DNA of 64,000 bases, from assembly GCA_039810585.1 (NCBI GenBank), contig JBDHXF010000016.1, forward strand, positions 4,616 through 68,615. Reading direction: 5' to 3'. The notes beneath the pieces were generated by a model. The model was given only the letters and a program-made list of their open reading frames with translations, did no database searches and was not told the DNA's origin. Shown piece after piece: positions 9,584 through 18,696 of the stretch; within the stretch, counting starts at the first letter, position 1, and each line of letters begins with the position of its first letter. The DNA is from JBBATK01 sp039810585 (GTDB lineage Bacteria; Bacteroidota; Ignavibacteria; Kapaibacteriales; NICIL-2). Position numbers and translations under genes: made by a program.

Positions 9584-9961
9584 TTAGCGGAGATTGCGCC
9601 ACACCATAAAGATGAGAACTGCGATCAACGAGAATATTTGCAGAGGCTGTGAGCGGAAGGGAAAGCGCGATGTACTCCAGCCAAGCCAGCGCGCAGCGCG
9701 CTGAAGAAAATGAAACACCATGAGAGGCAACACGGCATAGGCAAGCGGATTCCACTGCCATGCTTGTTGCCACTGGCCATGCATCATGCAGTGTGCGGCG
9801 CGTGTCATGCCGCATCCGGCGCAGGAGAGACCGGTTAGGCTGTGGAAGAGACAGGGGACAAGGGTGTGTTGGGTGGGGTCGATACAATAGACAATGGCGC
9901 CGACGATCAGCGCCATTGTCAGAAGGAATGTCAGGTGTTGTGTTTCCGTCCACTCTCGCAT
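9584..9961 (-). CDS. DUF2752 small membrane protein
   Basis: A 125-residue inner-membrane protein with three predicted helices. The central signature is the DUF2752 motif: PCLFHSLTGLSCAGCGMTR, with two cysteines in CAGCGMTR, followed by a short loop and WNPLAYAVLPL. The family is widespread and its function is not known. The cysteine motif may bind a metal or cofactor, which is only a guess. It lies 8 bases downstream of the DUF4234-like gene on the same strand, so the two are probably co-transcribed. Confidence 0.8.
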   Translation of the reverse strand: MREWTETQHLTFLLTMALIVGAIVYCIDPTQHTLVPCLFHSLTGLSCAGCGMTRAAHCMMHGQWQQAWQWNPLAYAVLPLMVFHFLQRAARWLGWSTSRFPFRSQPLQIFSLIAVLIFMVWRNLR

Positions 9962-9969
9962 GGTAATAT

Positions 9970-10389
9970 CTACAGCATGGACGGTGTGTTTGAGCCATTC
10001 GATCCATCGCCTAACTGATACCAGCGATTGATTTCTGATTGCTCAATCGCGTGAGCAACTAGGGCTAAGCCAAAAATGCTGAGGAGCAGAACGATCATGG
10101 GTAAGTTCTCGGAGACCTCAAAGCCGTTGTTGCGTTGAATGGTCACGATGGCATTGGCAAACTTATACTCAATGTAAATGGCATAAATGCCACAGGTTAC
10201 CAAGGTCAGAAAGAACCACGGCCAAAAATTAAACTCAGAGCGTCCGAGCCATGCGTTCACTGTGCGGAATCGATGGTGGTACCATATTAACGCGTAAATG
10301 CCGCAGGTCACAATACTCAGGATAATGCAGGCCGCAATATTCTCCTCCGCAAACTCGCGGGCAATGGGTTGGGTGTCAGAGCTGTTCAT
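9970..10389 (-). CDS. DUF4234-like membrane protein
   Basis: A 139-residue protein with four hydrophobic segments. Two copies of the motif (L/I)(S/T)(I/L)VTCGIYA, each followed by an aromatic stretch, are the hallmark of the DUF4234 family, here as an internal repeat (about residues 24-40 and 62-78). A hydrophilic tail ends the protein. The function is unknown. It precedes the DUF2752 gene by 8 bases and the pair probably forms a small operon for envelope proteins, separate from the ftsI gene 110 bases upstream. Confidence 0.72.
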   Translation of the reverse strand: MNSSDTQPIAREFAEENIAACIILSIVTCGIYALIWYHHRFRTVNAWLGRSEFNFWPWFFLTLVTCGIYAIYIEYKFANAIVTIQRNNGFEVSENLPMIVLLLSIFGLALVAHAIEQSEINRWYQLGDGSNGSNTPSML

Positions 10390-10498
10390 AGCTTGAAAAA
10401 AATGAGGTTAAATAATTCAGCGATGTGTGATCCCCGAGACTCTAGTCACCATCGCCCTGAGTGGCGAGACGGCAATATAGAAAAAGAGTTGCGTTAGA

Positions 10499-12631
10499 CT
10501 AGTCAGAGCACTGAAGCGTACAGAGCGGTTTTTTGTTGAGGGTGGACCAACTTTGCGATCGCACACGTCCACTACCGTGGACTCGCACCTGGATGGAATG
10601 AGACTGCAAGATTGCAATAGCTCGTCGTAAACTCAATCCACGCACATCCGGGTGAGCTGCGTCTCGCTGCCTCACAGAGTCCTGTTGATTCGTGCGGAGC
10701 GGGGCTCCGCACTCAATACTGACCGCACTTCCGCGAATCACGGAACTGCCGGGAGCGGGATCCTGTCGTGCAATAATTGCCGAATTATCGGCGGAGCCGA
10801 TGCGTAATCCCTTGTCTCTCATCAGTGCATCTGCTTCTTGCCAGCGCATTCCTCGGATGTCGGGTACTCGCACGGTATCCGAAGGAGTTGCTTTCACGGC
10901 CAGATGAGCCAGCCCGGGGAAATTGGCGCTCACCGAGGGAGTGGAGAGGATGCGCTGTACGATGTTGCGAAAAATAGGTGCAGCAGTGCGACCGCCGTAG
11001 ATGTCAGTTTTCGGTCTGTCCAACATAATGAGCAGTACCATCTCCGCACTGTCGGCAGGAAAGTAGCCGATGAACGACGCGGTGTAAGCCTGCTTTGAAT
11101 ATTTACCGTCCACAAGTTGTTGGGCTGTTCCGGTTTTACCCGCAATACGCAAGCCGTCGATATGTGCTTCGGTGCCTGTACCACGGTCAACCACGCAGCA
11201 AAACATTGACGATAAGGTCTGCGCCGTCTGAGGGGCGATCACTTGTCGTATCCTCTGCGGCTGAAACTCCTTCACCACCGCATTATGCTGATCCAGGATA
11301 GCGCGAACGATGTACGGCTTCATCATTTGACCGTTATTGGCAACAGTGGCATAAGCATTGGCAAGCTGCAAAGCGGTCGTAGCAAGCTGATAACCAAAAC
11401 CCATGAAGAGTTTGGTCGTGGCGTCGTAGTCCTTTGGCATTTTCAAAATCCCCCTCGCCTCACCACTCAAATCAAAACCAATCGGAATACCAAAGCCGAA
11501 GTCGCGGGTGTACTTGTAGAAAATCGCGTCCGGTATCGATCGCGCCAAGGAGCCGAAAATGATATTGCTGGATTTTTCCAGAGCCGTAGTCAGAGAACAA
11601 GCACCGAGTGCCTCATGGTCGCGCACTTCGGTACCATCCTTGAGGGTGAGTATTCCGCCAAGTCCATCGACGGGTGAATCCGGTGTGGCGAGGTTGTTGT
11701 CGAAGGCCGTCGCTGCGGTGATCATCTTAAAAGTAGAGCCCGGCTCATACATGTCGCATATCGCTCGTATACGCATAGCCTCGGGAGTGGCTTGACGGAT
11801 GTCATTGGGGTTATAACTCGGACACGATGCCATCGAGAGAATTTCTCCCGTGTGCGGGTTGAGAGCCACCGCCATAGCACTTTGCGCACCGGCTGACTCC
11901 ATGCCTCGTTGCAGTTCTTGCTCCACAATGCTCTGTAATTCGGCATCGATGGTGAGTTCGAGGGAGTAGCCGTTTCGGGCGGGTTTGTTAGAGGCGCCAA
12001 CAACTTGCTGCATGCGACCTCGTCCGTCGCGCTGCATCACTTCAAATCCGGATTCGCCCTGGAGCAGGGAATCGTAGGCGAGCTCAAGTCCTGCCAGACC
12101 TTTATTGTCTACATTGGTACAACCCACCACTTGAGCTGCCATCGAGCCGTAGAGGTAGTTGCGTTTGGGTTCGGAAAGACGTATAAAACCGGCATCACTC
12201 AGTGTATCGAGAGCTGCTGTAGCCGAACCAACGTTGAAGCCGCGAGCAATCCAGAGGAAGTTCTTGTCCTTATTGGCCTGAATCTTTGCCATTAGCTGTG
12301 CTTTGGTCTGACCGCATACTTGCGACAACAGTTCACACACGCGATCAGGGTTCTCCAGCATCTTTGGATCCACGGCGTAGGACACGCTTTGAATGGTGGA
12401 GGCAATCACGTGCTGGTTACGGTCGAAGATCATGCCACGTGTCGGACGTAAATCCACCCGAGCTTCGTACTGCTTGCGGGCTCGCTCGCGGTACTCTGCA
12501 CCATGGATAATCTGTACCACGAACAACTTTGCCAGCACAGCCACAAAGCCAAGCAAGAGCATAATTGCCATAAAGCGCAGACGCCACGGTTTATAGGCGG
12601 ATGCACGATCTCCGAGTTCCTGAACGGCCAT
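10499..12631 (-). CDS. ftsI: FtsI/PBP3-type transpeptidase with C-terminal PASTA domain
   Basis: This is the septal class B penicillin-binding protein, which cross-links peptidoglycan during division. A single N-terminal membrane segment (FMAIMLLLGFVAVLAKLFVV) is followed by a dimerisation region and the transpeptidase domain. The three active-site motifs are intact: Ser299-Thr-Phe-Lys302, Ser354-Ser-Asn356 and Lys499-Thr-Gly501. After about residue 575 there is one clear PASTA domain (VRVPDIRGM..QEAD) and a shorter second one. The ATG at 12631 is chosen because the longer frame would begin with TTG at 12739 and add a polar tail. It lies directly downstream of the ftsL-like gene, the usual division-cluster order. 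Confidence 0.92.
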   Translation of the reverse strand: MAVQELGDRASAYKPWRLRFMAIMLLLGFVAVLAKLFVVQIIHGAEYRERARKQYEARVDLRPTRGMIFDRNQHVIASTIQSVSYAVDPKMLENPDRVCELLSQVCGQTKAQLMAKIQANKDKNFLWIARGFNVGSATAALDTLSDAGFIRLSEPKRNYLYGSMAAQVVGCTNVDNKGLAGLELAYDSLLQGESGFEVMQRDGRGRMQQVVGASNKPARNGYSLELTIDAELQSIVEQELQRGMESAGAQSAMAVALNPHTGEILSMASCPSYNPNDIRQATPEAMRIRAICDMYEPGSTFKMITAATAFDNNLATPDSPVDGLGGILTLKDGTEVRDHEALGACSLTTALEKSSNIIFGSLARSIPDAIFYKYTRDFGFGIPIGFDLSGEARGILKMPKDYDATTKLFMGFGYQLATTALQLANAYATVANNGQMMKPYIVRAILDQHNAVVKEFQPQRIRQVIAPQTAQTLSSMFCCVVDRGTGTEAHIDGLRIAGKTGTAQQLVDGKYSKQAYTASFIGYFPADSAEMVLLIMLDRPKTDIYGGRTAAPIFRNIVQRILSTPSVSANFPGLAHLAVKATPSDTVRVPDIRGMRWQEADALMRDKGLRIGSADNSAIIARQDPAPGSSVIRGSAVSIECGAPLRTNQQDSVRQRDAAHPDVRGLSLRRAIAILQSHSIQVRVHGSGRVRSQSWSTLNKKPLCTLQCSD

Positions 12632-12829
12632 AGTGTTGTCTGAAAGCACCTGCTGCGGGTGCGGAAATGACGGGACATCCCGGCGGTCGATTGACTCAAC
12701 GGACGTGTCAGCGCGAAGCGCGCACGAATAAGAAATCAACTGACTCGACTGAGGATGTCGGTACTGCTGCGGGACAAAAATACTAAACCCGGACGCACGC
12801 GCTGGCCACTCGCCACAGGGCGCACCGTG

Positions 12830-13147
12830 TCAGGGTTTGGACTCCTTGTCTTCGATCACAATCGGCGCCACGGCAGGTTGGCTGAGGCCAAGTCGCTCGT
12901 GCGCAATACGATTGATACGCGCGCTACTCTGCAGGCTGAGCACTTCGTTGCGCAGCAGATTTGTTGTGGAGACTAAGCTGTCGCGCGTGTAGCGCAAAGT
13001 ATTGATGTCTTGCACCAAACTGCGCACTCGCAACACGTTACTGACGATGAAGAGGGTTATGCCCGCCAGCAAAATCACCAGCACAAAAAGTTGCACCGGG
13101 TTGAAGAGGCGATGATCGACGTTGGGTGTTGAAGCGCTATCTGACAT
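12830..13147 (-). CDS. ftsL: FtsL-like division protein
   Basis: A 105-residue bitopic protein: a short cytoplasmic N-terminus, one membrane helix (VQLFVLVILLAGITLFIVS), then a periplasmic coiled coil with regularly spaced Leu/Val and the closing motif RINRIAHERLGLSQP, which is typical of FtsL and DivIC. It is the expected partner of FtsI and FtsQ/DivIB in the divisome. Its position one gene upstream of ftsI on the same strand supports the call. FtsL is poorly conserved, so the identification rests on topology, the ERLGL motif and context. Confidence 0.82.
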   Translation of the reverse strand: MSDSASTPNVDHRLFNPVQLFVLVILLAGITLFIVSNVLRVRSLVQDINTLRYTRDSLVSTTNLLRNEVLSLQSSARINRIAHERLGLSQPAVAPIVIEDKESKP

Positions 13148-13185
13148 TCAGCTTGCTCGAAAGTGAAATGCTTCGCTCTGTATGC

Positions 13186-14310
13186 TTAGCGATCGAACAT
13201 GTGTTGGTACACACGATGTCCGTGCTGAGCGAAGGACTCAAAATAACCCGTGTACCATTCGCAAAGGGCAATACCTGCATCAAGACTCTGCTGCACATCC
13301 GATCGGTTCTCGATGCCTCCGCAGCGAAGTACATGAAAGCTATTGGCGGCGATGGCCGATTGGGCATGGCGTGCAGCGATTGTGGCAAGGTCATGTGACG
13401 ATTGTTTGAGCACGCGTCCACTCAAGCCTCCGCCAAAATGATCGCGGAAATAGGTAAAAGTCGAGCGTTCGGCAGGATCCAGCAGTGCTTCGCGTTCAGC
13501 GTAGGCGGTGGAGGTATTGCCGAGGGTGATGCCGGCAAAGCCGAGGGACATCAGCACGTCGACCATAGCCGGTATGAGCTCGGGGACGGTGTCGGTGGAG
13601 AGTTTAACGACGATAGGAATCGGTCTCTGCACACACCTGATGAAATGCGTGTTGATGTAATCCAAGCGCTGCAGCAGTGCGTGATCCAGCTTATCGGGAG
13701 CCACTGCTTCGTGATCGTGATGTGGCACGTTGGGACAACTCTCATTGAGTTCGATGAAGTCCACTCCGGCTTTCGCGTACATGGTCATGCCATCCACCAG
13801 ACTCTGCAGTGCTTCGGTTCCGCTGAGGTCGGGGTCGCTGCTGACGGAGGCGCCGAGCGGACATCCCGTCACTTTTTCTATGCGTGATAAACGAGCCGCA
13901 ACTTCCGCATGACCGCGGTTGGGAAGTCCCATCCAATTCGATGCACTACCGGATCTGGGATAGGGCACGAAGGGATGCGTGATGCCCTTGCGAGTGTTGC
14001 CCATGCGCGCACGTGAAGTGGTGGTGCCGCTCATCCATGCCCCGGCGCCCTGTGCGGCGCAAACCTCATAGCCTTCACCGTTCTTGAACATTCCGGCAGC
14101 GTTGAAGAGTGGGGCTCGAAAGTGCAGGTGCCAGAGCTGACGAGACCAGGAGGCAGGAGGAACCCACGGGGTGGGACGCTCACGACAGTAGAGCGAGAGA
14201 AATTGTGAGCGCGAACGAGAGTACAAAGCCGTGGTCCAGCGACCCGGGAGATGCATCATCAGGGGTCGGACAGCGGCGTCGAGTCGGGCAAGTGATTCGA
14301 TGAAAGACAA
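13186..14310 (-). CDS. pyrD: dihydroorotate dehydrogenase-like flavoprotein
   Basis: The protein should oxidise dihydroorotate to orotate in pyrimidine synthesis. It has a TIM barrel with FMN-binding signatures (FNAAGMFKNGEGYE, GTTTSRARMGN, VVKLSTD, GGGLSGRVLK). The first 45 residues form a helical extension like the membrane-associating one of class 2 enzymes, which pass electrons to quinone. However, the active-site loop reads NESCPNVPHH with Cys192, the residue and sequence usual in class 1 enzymes, where class 2 has SSPNTPG with serine. The substrate loop NWMGLPNRG is also diverged from NRMGFNN. It is therefore a mixed-feature member. A related flavoprotein role cannot be excluded. It is 38 bases upstream of ftsL but may be independent. 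Confidence 0.78.
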   Translation of the reverse strand: MSFIESLARLDAAVRPLMMHLPGRWTTALYSRSRSQFLSLYCRERPTPWVPPASWSRQLWHLHFRAPLFNAAGMFKNGEGYEVCAAQGAGAWMSGTTTSRARMGNTRKGITHPFVPYPRSGSASNWMGLPNRGHAEVAARLSRIEKVTGCPLGASVSSDPDLSGTEALQSLVDGMTMYAKAGVDFIELNESCPNVPHHDHEAVAPDKLDHALLQRLDYINTHFIRCVQRPIPIVVKLSTDTVPELIPAMVDVLMSLGFAGITLGNTSTAYAEREALLDPAERSTFTYFRDHFGGGLSGRVLKQSSHDLATIAARHAQSAIAANSFHVLRCGGIENRSDVQQSLDAGIALCEWYTGYFESFAQHGHRVYQHMFDR

Positions 14311-14368
14311 AAAGTACTGGGCTGCGTTCTAAAAGATGATACAAAAATACGCCACATCGTACCAAGTA

Positions 14369-16192
14369 TCAGGGCTCACGAAGTTCGGCGTCGAGTCCTT
14401 CCATGGTACCCAAATAACTTCGTCGAGAAAAGACGATGTAATTCTGGGTGCGCAAGCGCAGGGTCTGAAAGCGCGAGAGATAGCGGGAATCCCAAGCCAT
14501 CAGACTGTCCTCAGCCGGCCTCTCATATACAATCGGGACGTTTTCGGCATACAGCAACTCGATGGCCGTACTGTCCACCTCGCCACGCTTAAACAGCACC
14601 GTCCGGAATCGCTTCGTCGGGGTCCACGGGCTCGGCGAGTAGCCCGCCCAGCCTTGGGTGTACCAACTGAGCTGCGGACACAACGTATCGGCTTTTTCGC
14701 TCTTGTGCGCCACAAACACAAACTCCGTACACTCGGAGTCTTTCAGCCATTTAGCCGTCTTGGCGGCACCGCGTTCACATTCATCCACCGACCAAATGTT
14801 CAACGCTGCAACGCGCAGTATGAGGATAATCGGTACTGCCGAGTGAAAGGCGCGATTGAACATGATGCTGCGCGCCAGACGTCGCTCCGACTTGCCCAAC
14901 ACACTGAGCAACAGCACAAGGGGCAGAAGAACGATGAAGACGATGGCCAGTATGGAAAAGCTGCCATGAAAGAGAGCAAAAACCGATAGTCGAATCGGAG
15001 CTGCCAACGACCATACTACTGCCACTACCGCAAGCGTGTAGATCAAAACTCCGGCTCTGGAGCGCGACGAGTACTGCATGCAGAGCTCAAGTCCTCGCAG
15101 GCTCAACATCACCGTGGGCGGAAGCAGCAACATCACATACACATCGCTCTTCGTCGGCAGCAGTGTGCAGATCACCAGTCCAACAGCCAGCCACAGGCCG
15201 AGCAACACTTCAAGTCCGGCATCGAGCGAGTGACGGAAGAACTCTCGGCGTATGCGCAAGGCATAGGCAATCCATGCCAGCGCAAACACACTGGCGGGTT
15301 GCTGCACGACGATGTTGTGGAAAGCAAAGCCTAGCCACGACATCACCGAAGGCGGCGAAGCAGGATGAAAAGCGGAGCTCATGTTCCACAGTAACTCGGT
15401 GGGATGCTGAAGAAACATGGCGATGTACCACGGTGCGGCAATAGCAAGGCCGAGAAGTGCTGAGAGCAGTAGGGGGAATGTTCCAAGAGTGTTCGATCGG
15501 AGATGGCTAGTCTGGGGTGAGGCGAAGTGTCGTAAGGCACCATCGATAGATTCTGTCTCACCGGCACCAAAGCGTCGCTGCAACCACGGAAGCAACACAA
15601 AGCTGAGTGGGAGCAGGGAAGCAGACACTTTCATCAGGAGCGAGAGAGCGATGCCGACGGCGTAGAGCGCAAGGTAGAGAAGGCGACGGAAGCTATCGTC
15701 CTCTCGTTGTGCCCGAAGCAGCGCAAAAAGCGAAAGCAAAACGCAGCATACCAAGGGAACGTCCGGCATGCCCAGACGTGCATAGTGATTCCAGCCGATG
15801 CTCGCGCTGAGCAATACAGGAGCCAGAATGGCGATTTTTCGAGGCAAGACCTTGGAGGCGATGTCGTACAGTAAGAACAACGACGCGATAGCGCACAGCA
15901 CGGAAAACAGTCGCACCGACAAGGGCGTCATCTTCATCGGCTTGATAAACTGCGCCATTGCCCACACGCTGAACGGTGCTTCTGTTGCGGTGTGAGCAGC
16001 ACCAAGGGCTGCGGAACTTTGATCCCACACCAAGCCCTTTTCCGCCACCGCCCGAGCGCGCGTGGCATACAGCGCTTCATCCCAGGGTTGCACTTCGCGT
16101 GCCCCAAGGGTTATGAAATACAGCAGCGCACATGAAATCAATACGAGAATGGCATTGTGCGTAAGCACGTTGTCGACCGGATTCCTGACCAT
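14369..16192 (-). CDS. ArnT/PMT-like membrane glycosyltransferase
   Basis: A polytopic protein of 607 residues with about 11-12 hydrophobic helices followed by a soluble C-terminal region. The first loop carries QPWDEALYATRAR, matching the acidic catalytic loop of GT39/GT83 enzymes. The second has ARLGMPDVPL. Such enzymes transfer a sugar from a polyprenyl phosphate to lipid A, a protein or another envelope acceptor on the periplasmic side. The acceptor here is unknown. ATG at 16192 is preferred to an upstream in-frame TTG at 16207. It is divergent from plsY, with about 50 bases between the starts, so the two promoters must overlap. Confidence 0.83.
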   Translation of the reverse strand: MVRNPVDNVLTHNAILVLISCALLYFITLGAREVQPWDEALYATRARAVAEKGLVWDQSSAALGAAHTATEAPFSVWAMAQFIKPMKMTPLSVRLFSVLCAIASLFLLYDIASKVLPRKIAILAPVLLSASIGWNHYARLGMPDVPLVCCVLLSLFALLRAQREDDSFRRLLYLALYAVGIALSLLMKVSASLLPLSFVLLPWLQRRFGAGETESIDGALRHFASPQTSHLRSNTLGTFPLLLSALLGLAIAAPWYIAMFLQHPTELLWNMSSAFHPASPPSVMSWLGFAFHNIVVQQPASVFALAWIAYALRIRREFFRHSLDAGLEVLLGLWLAVGLVICTLLPTKSDVYVMLLLPPTVMLSLRGLELCMQYSSRSRAGVLIYTLAVVAVVWSLAAPIRLSVFALFHGSFSILAIVFIVLLPLVLLLSVLGKSERRLARSIMFNRAFHSAVPIILILRVAALNIWSVDECERGAAKTAKWLKDSECTEFVFVAHKSEKADTLCPQLSWYTQGWAGYSPSPWTPTKRFRTVLFKRGEVDSTAIELLYAENVPIVYERPAEDSLMAWDSRYLSRFQTLRLRTQNYIVFSRRSYLGTMEGLDAELREP

Positions 16193-16245
16193 CGGACACT
16201 TCCCCAAAACGTAATTTGCAGGGAAATTACAAAGCGATTTCCTCT

Positions 16246-16902
16246 ATGACTATCGATCTGCTGTCCTTTCTCTGCGCTGTGCTTGGCTATGGCCTGGGCG
16301 CCATACCAACGGCTTGGCTGATTGTACGCAGTACGCACAGCGTAGATATACGCAACGAAGGGACGGGCAACGTCGGAGCGATGAATAGTTATGATGTCAC
16401 CGGCAAGAAGCGCATCGGCATCCTTATTGCCATCCTTGACGCGCTGAAGGGTGTGGCGGCTGTACTCATTGCGCGAGCCATCGGCGCCGATTTCTTCGGT
16501 GTTGCCGTCGCGGCAATCTTTGCGGTAATCGGACATTGCTACAACGTGTTTTTGAAGTTTCATGGCGGTCGCGGTCTTGCCACCTCTGCGGGTATCGCAC
16601 TAGCCATCAACCCACTGGTGCTCATTCTGTGGGTACTCATGTACCTCACCGGCTACTACGTCATTCGTCGTGATGTGCACGTTGGCAGCATGAGCGGGAT
16701 CCTCGGTGTGAGCATCCTGCTCTACACGACACCTTCGCTGCTCTTGCAAAAAATGATGCAACTACCCGGCGTCGATATCACGCAGTTCAAGGCAATGGTG
16801 TGGCTGATTTCAGCCATTCTGTTTGTGCGACATCTCGAGCCGATACGCGATTTGTTCCGGCGCATGCAAACGGAAAACAACGACTCAGACGACGCAAACT
16901 GA
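16246..16902 (+). CDS. plsY: glycerol-3-phosphate acyltransferase PlsY
   Basis: PlsY moves an acyl group from acyl-phosphate to sn-glycerol 3-phosphate, the first step of phospholipid synthesis. The 218-residue membrane protein has the three signature cytosolic motifs: GAIPTAWLI with the following basic segment, IRNEGTGNVGAMN, and GHCYNVFLKFHGGRGLATS, plus the DALKG loop. Five or more hydrophobic segments fit the family. The ATG at 16246 is used rather than an upstream TTG. The last codons and the stop lie inside a terminator-like stem. Confidence 0.92.
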   Translation: MTIDLLSFLCAVLGYGLGAIPTAWLIVRSTHSVDIRNEGTGNVGAMNSYDVTGKKRIGILIAILDALKGVAAVLIARAIGADFFGVAVAAIFAVIGHCYNVFLKFHGGRGLATSAGIALAINPLVLILWVLMYLTGYYVIRRDVHVGSMSGILGVSILLYTTPSLLLQKMMQLPGVDITQFKAMVWLISAILFVRHLEPIRDLFRRMQTENNDSDDAN

Positions 16903-16920
16903 GTCGTTCAATGTCTTTTT
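16879..16920 (+). terminator. terminator-like hairpin overlapping the plsY stop codon
   Basis: A perfect 10-bp stem (AACGACTCAG with CTGAGTCGTT) around a 10-base loop, then a T-run at 16914-16920. The 3' arm includes the plsY TGA (16900-16902), so a ribosome at the stop would melt the stem. Confidence 0.65.
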
Positions 16921-16949
16921 ATACGTGCGCGGCAAAGCCGCACACGTAT
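16921..16949. repeat. 29-nt intergenic hairpin, family copy 1
   Basis: Imperfect palindrome ATACGTGCGCGGC-AAA-GCCGCACACGTAT. Same length and end sequence as copies at 29974 and 52868. It lies directly after the plsY terminator. Confidence 0.6.
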
Positions 16950-17021
16950 CATCATCCCCTAAGCAGGGTGTATCGTTTTGCCCCTGCACGCGCAACTTCT
17001 GTCACCAACCGAGGTCAGCCT

Positions 17022-18386
17022 ATGCATCGTGTTCAATCCATCAATCCCGCAACGCTCGAGCTTTTGGCCGAGTATCCCGGTCACAGTGACGAGCATCTTC
17101 ATAGCGTGATGCATCGAGCACGACATGCTCAAAGAGAATGGCGACAACGCAGCATGGAAGAGCGTGCAATTTCGCTGCAGAAGCTCGCCCACCTCTTACG
17201 CGAAAAAGCAGAGATCGCCGCCTCGTTGATGGCACTGGAGATGGGCAAACCGCATGCGCAGGGTCGTGCGGAGACCTTGAAGTGTGCGCTGTGCTGCGAG
17301 TATTATGCCCACGAAGCCGCAGAGATGCTCGCCGACATTGACATGGCCTCGGAGTACCGATCATCTCGCGTGGTCTTTCAACCCCTCGGAACGGTGCTGG
17401 CCATTATGCCCTGGAACTTTCCGCTCTGGCAATGCGTGCGAGCGGCCGCGCCGGCATTGATGGCCGGAAATGCCGTGATCGTCAAGCCGTCACCTGAAGT
17501 GAGTGGTTGCGCGTTGCTGTTGCAGTCGATGTTCGACGAGGCTGGCTTGGGCGACGGATTATATTCCACCGTGTTTGCCACCCACGAGCAGTGCGCAATG
17601 ATGATTCAGCATCGAGATATAGCAGCCCTGACCTTTACGGGAAGCAGTCGCGGCGGACGTGCCGTTGCAGCCGTGGCCGGAGCAGCGCTGAAGAAGACCG
17701 TACTGGAGCTCGGCGGGAGTGATGCCTACTGTGTGCTCGACGATGCCGATGTGGCCAAAGCTGCGAAGCTGTGTGCAACGTCGCGATTGATTAACAGCGG
17801 ACAAAGCTGCGTGGCCGCTAAACGTTTTATCGTGATGGAATCGGTACGCCGCGAGTTTGAGGAGCAATTCGTCGCCGAAATAGCAGCTGCTGTCGTGGGC
17901 GATCCGGAGGCAGCAACAACAACAGTCGGTCCCTTAGCACGGCTCGATCTGCGAGATCTGTTACATGATCAGGCTCAGCGAAGTATTGATGCAGGAGCAA
18001 CGGTGTTGCTATCCGGTGGAGCAATGGAAGAAGGTGCTTATTTCAAGCCCATGGTACTTAGCAATGTGAAACCGGGAATGGCAGCTTTTGAGGAAGAGTT
18101 GTTTGGACCGGTTGCCGCCATTATTTCTGCTCGTGACGAGCAGGATCTCATCGCCTTGGCCAATCGCAGTGTTTACGGATTGGGTGGGGCAGTGTTTGGC
18201 TCGGAGTCGGCGCGAACGGAGCGCGTGGCGTTGGAGTTGGAGGCCGGTTGTTGTTTTGTGAACGACTTCGTCAAATCCGATCCGCGTTTTCCTTTTGGGG
18301 GAGTGAAGGATTCGGGATGGGGACGGGAGCTATCGCTATTTGGCGTACGCGAATTCACCAATTGCAAGTCCTTGGTGATGGCTTGA
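17022..18386 (+). CDS. NAD(P)-dependent succinate-semialdehyde-type aldehyde dehydrogenase
   Basis: A 454-residue aldehyde dehydrogenase with the closest overall likeness to the Sad/YneI and GabD type, which oxidises succinate semialdehyde to succinate. The catalytic cysteine is Cys263 in NSGQSCVAAKR and the general base is Glu229 in LELGGSD. The cofactor and oxyanion region is recognisable in MPWNFPLWQC and in FTGSSRGG. The ending FGGVKDSGWGRELS is typical. Starting at the ATG at 17022 removes a 74-codon upstream extension of low complexity that runs through the plsY terminator and hairpin. It lies alone between plsY and dnaX. The exact substrate is inferred. Confidence 0.86.
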   Translation: MHRVQSINPATLELLAEYPGHSDEHLHSVMHRARHAQREWRQRSMEERAISLQKLAHLLREKAEIAASLMALEMGKPHAQGRAETLKCALCCEYYAHEAAEMLADIDMASEYRSSRVVFQPLGTVLAIMPWNFPLWQCVRAAAPALMAGNAVIVKPSPEVSGCALLLQSMFDEAGLGDGLYSTVFATHEQCAMMIQHRDIAALTFTGSSRGGRAVAAVAGAALKKTVLELGGSDAYCVLDDADVAKAAKLCATSRLINSGQSCVAAKRFIVMESVRREFEEQFVAEIAAAVVGDPEAATTTVGPLARLDLRDLLHDQAQRSIDAGATVLLSGGAMEEGAYFKPMVLSNVKPGMAAFEEELFGPVAAIISARDEQDLIALANRSVYGLGGAVFGSESARTERVALELEAGCCFVNDFVKSDPRFPFGGVKDSGWGRELSLFGVREFTNCKSLVMA

Positions 18387-18696
18387 GAAATACTCTTACG
18401 CGGACCTGGAACAATCATCAGACCGGTCACGGCAATCACCGCGCAGCTCAGCAGCACGAGTAAAAAGTTGGCGATTTTGTGTTGACGAGAAAACACCGAT
18501 GGATGAGAAGGTGGTGAAACGCTTCGTTCTTCCGGAAGTATCGGCAGCGCTAAGCCTGTTCTTTACGTTGTGGTTATGAGTTGTAGACGCCTTGGTGATC
18601 GGCTTCGTGTACGCACCCGTTCTCAACACCTCGCTTTTTTCCTCCCCATGACTCAATTTTTCCTGAATTTTACATCCCAATCCTCTCCCTGAACTC
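18387..18696. other. intergenic gap before dnaX
   Basis: Three hundred bases. An antisense frame here begins with a hydrophobic stretch but then runs into the aldehyde dehydrogenase gene, so it is probably a chance frame. No structured element was seen. Confidence 0.45.

Noticed and set aside
18173..18496. 107-codon antisense frame beginning with a hydrophobic segment
   Set aside because: Two thirds of it is antisense to the aldehyde dehydrogenase 3' end and the tail is low complexity, so it looks like a chance frame.
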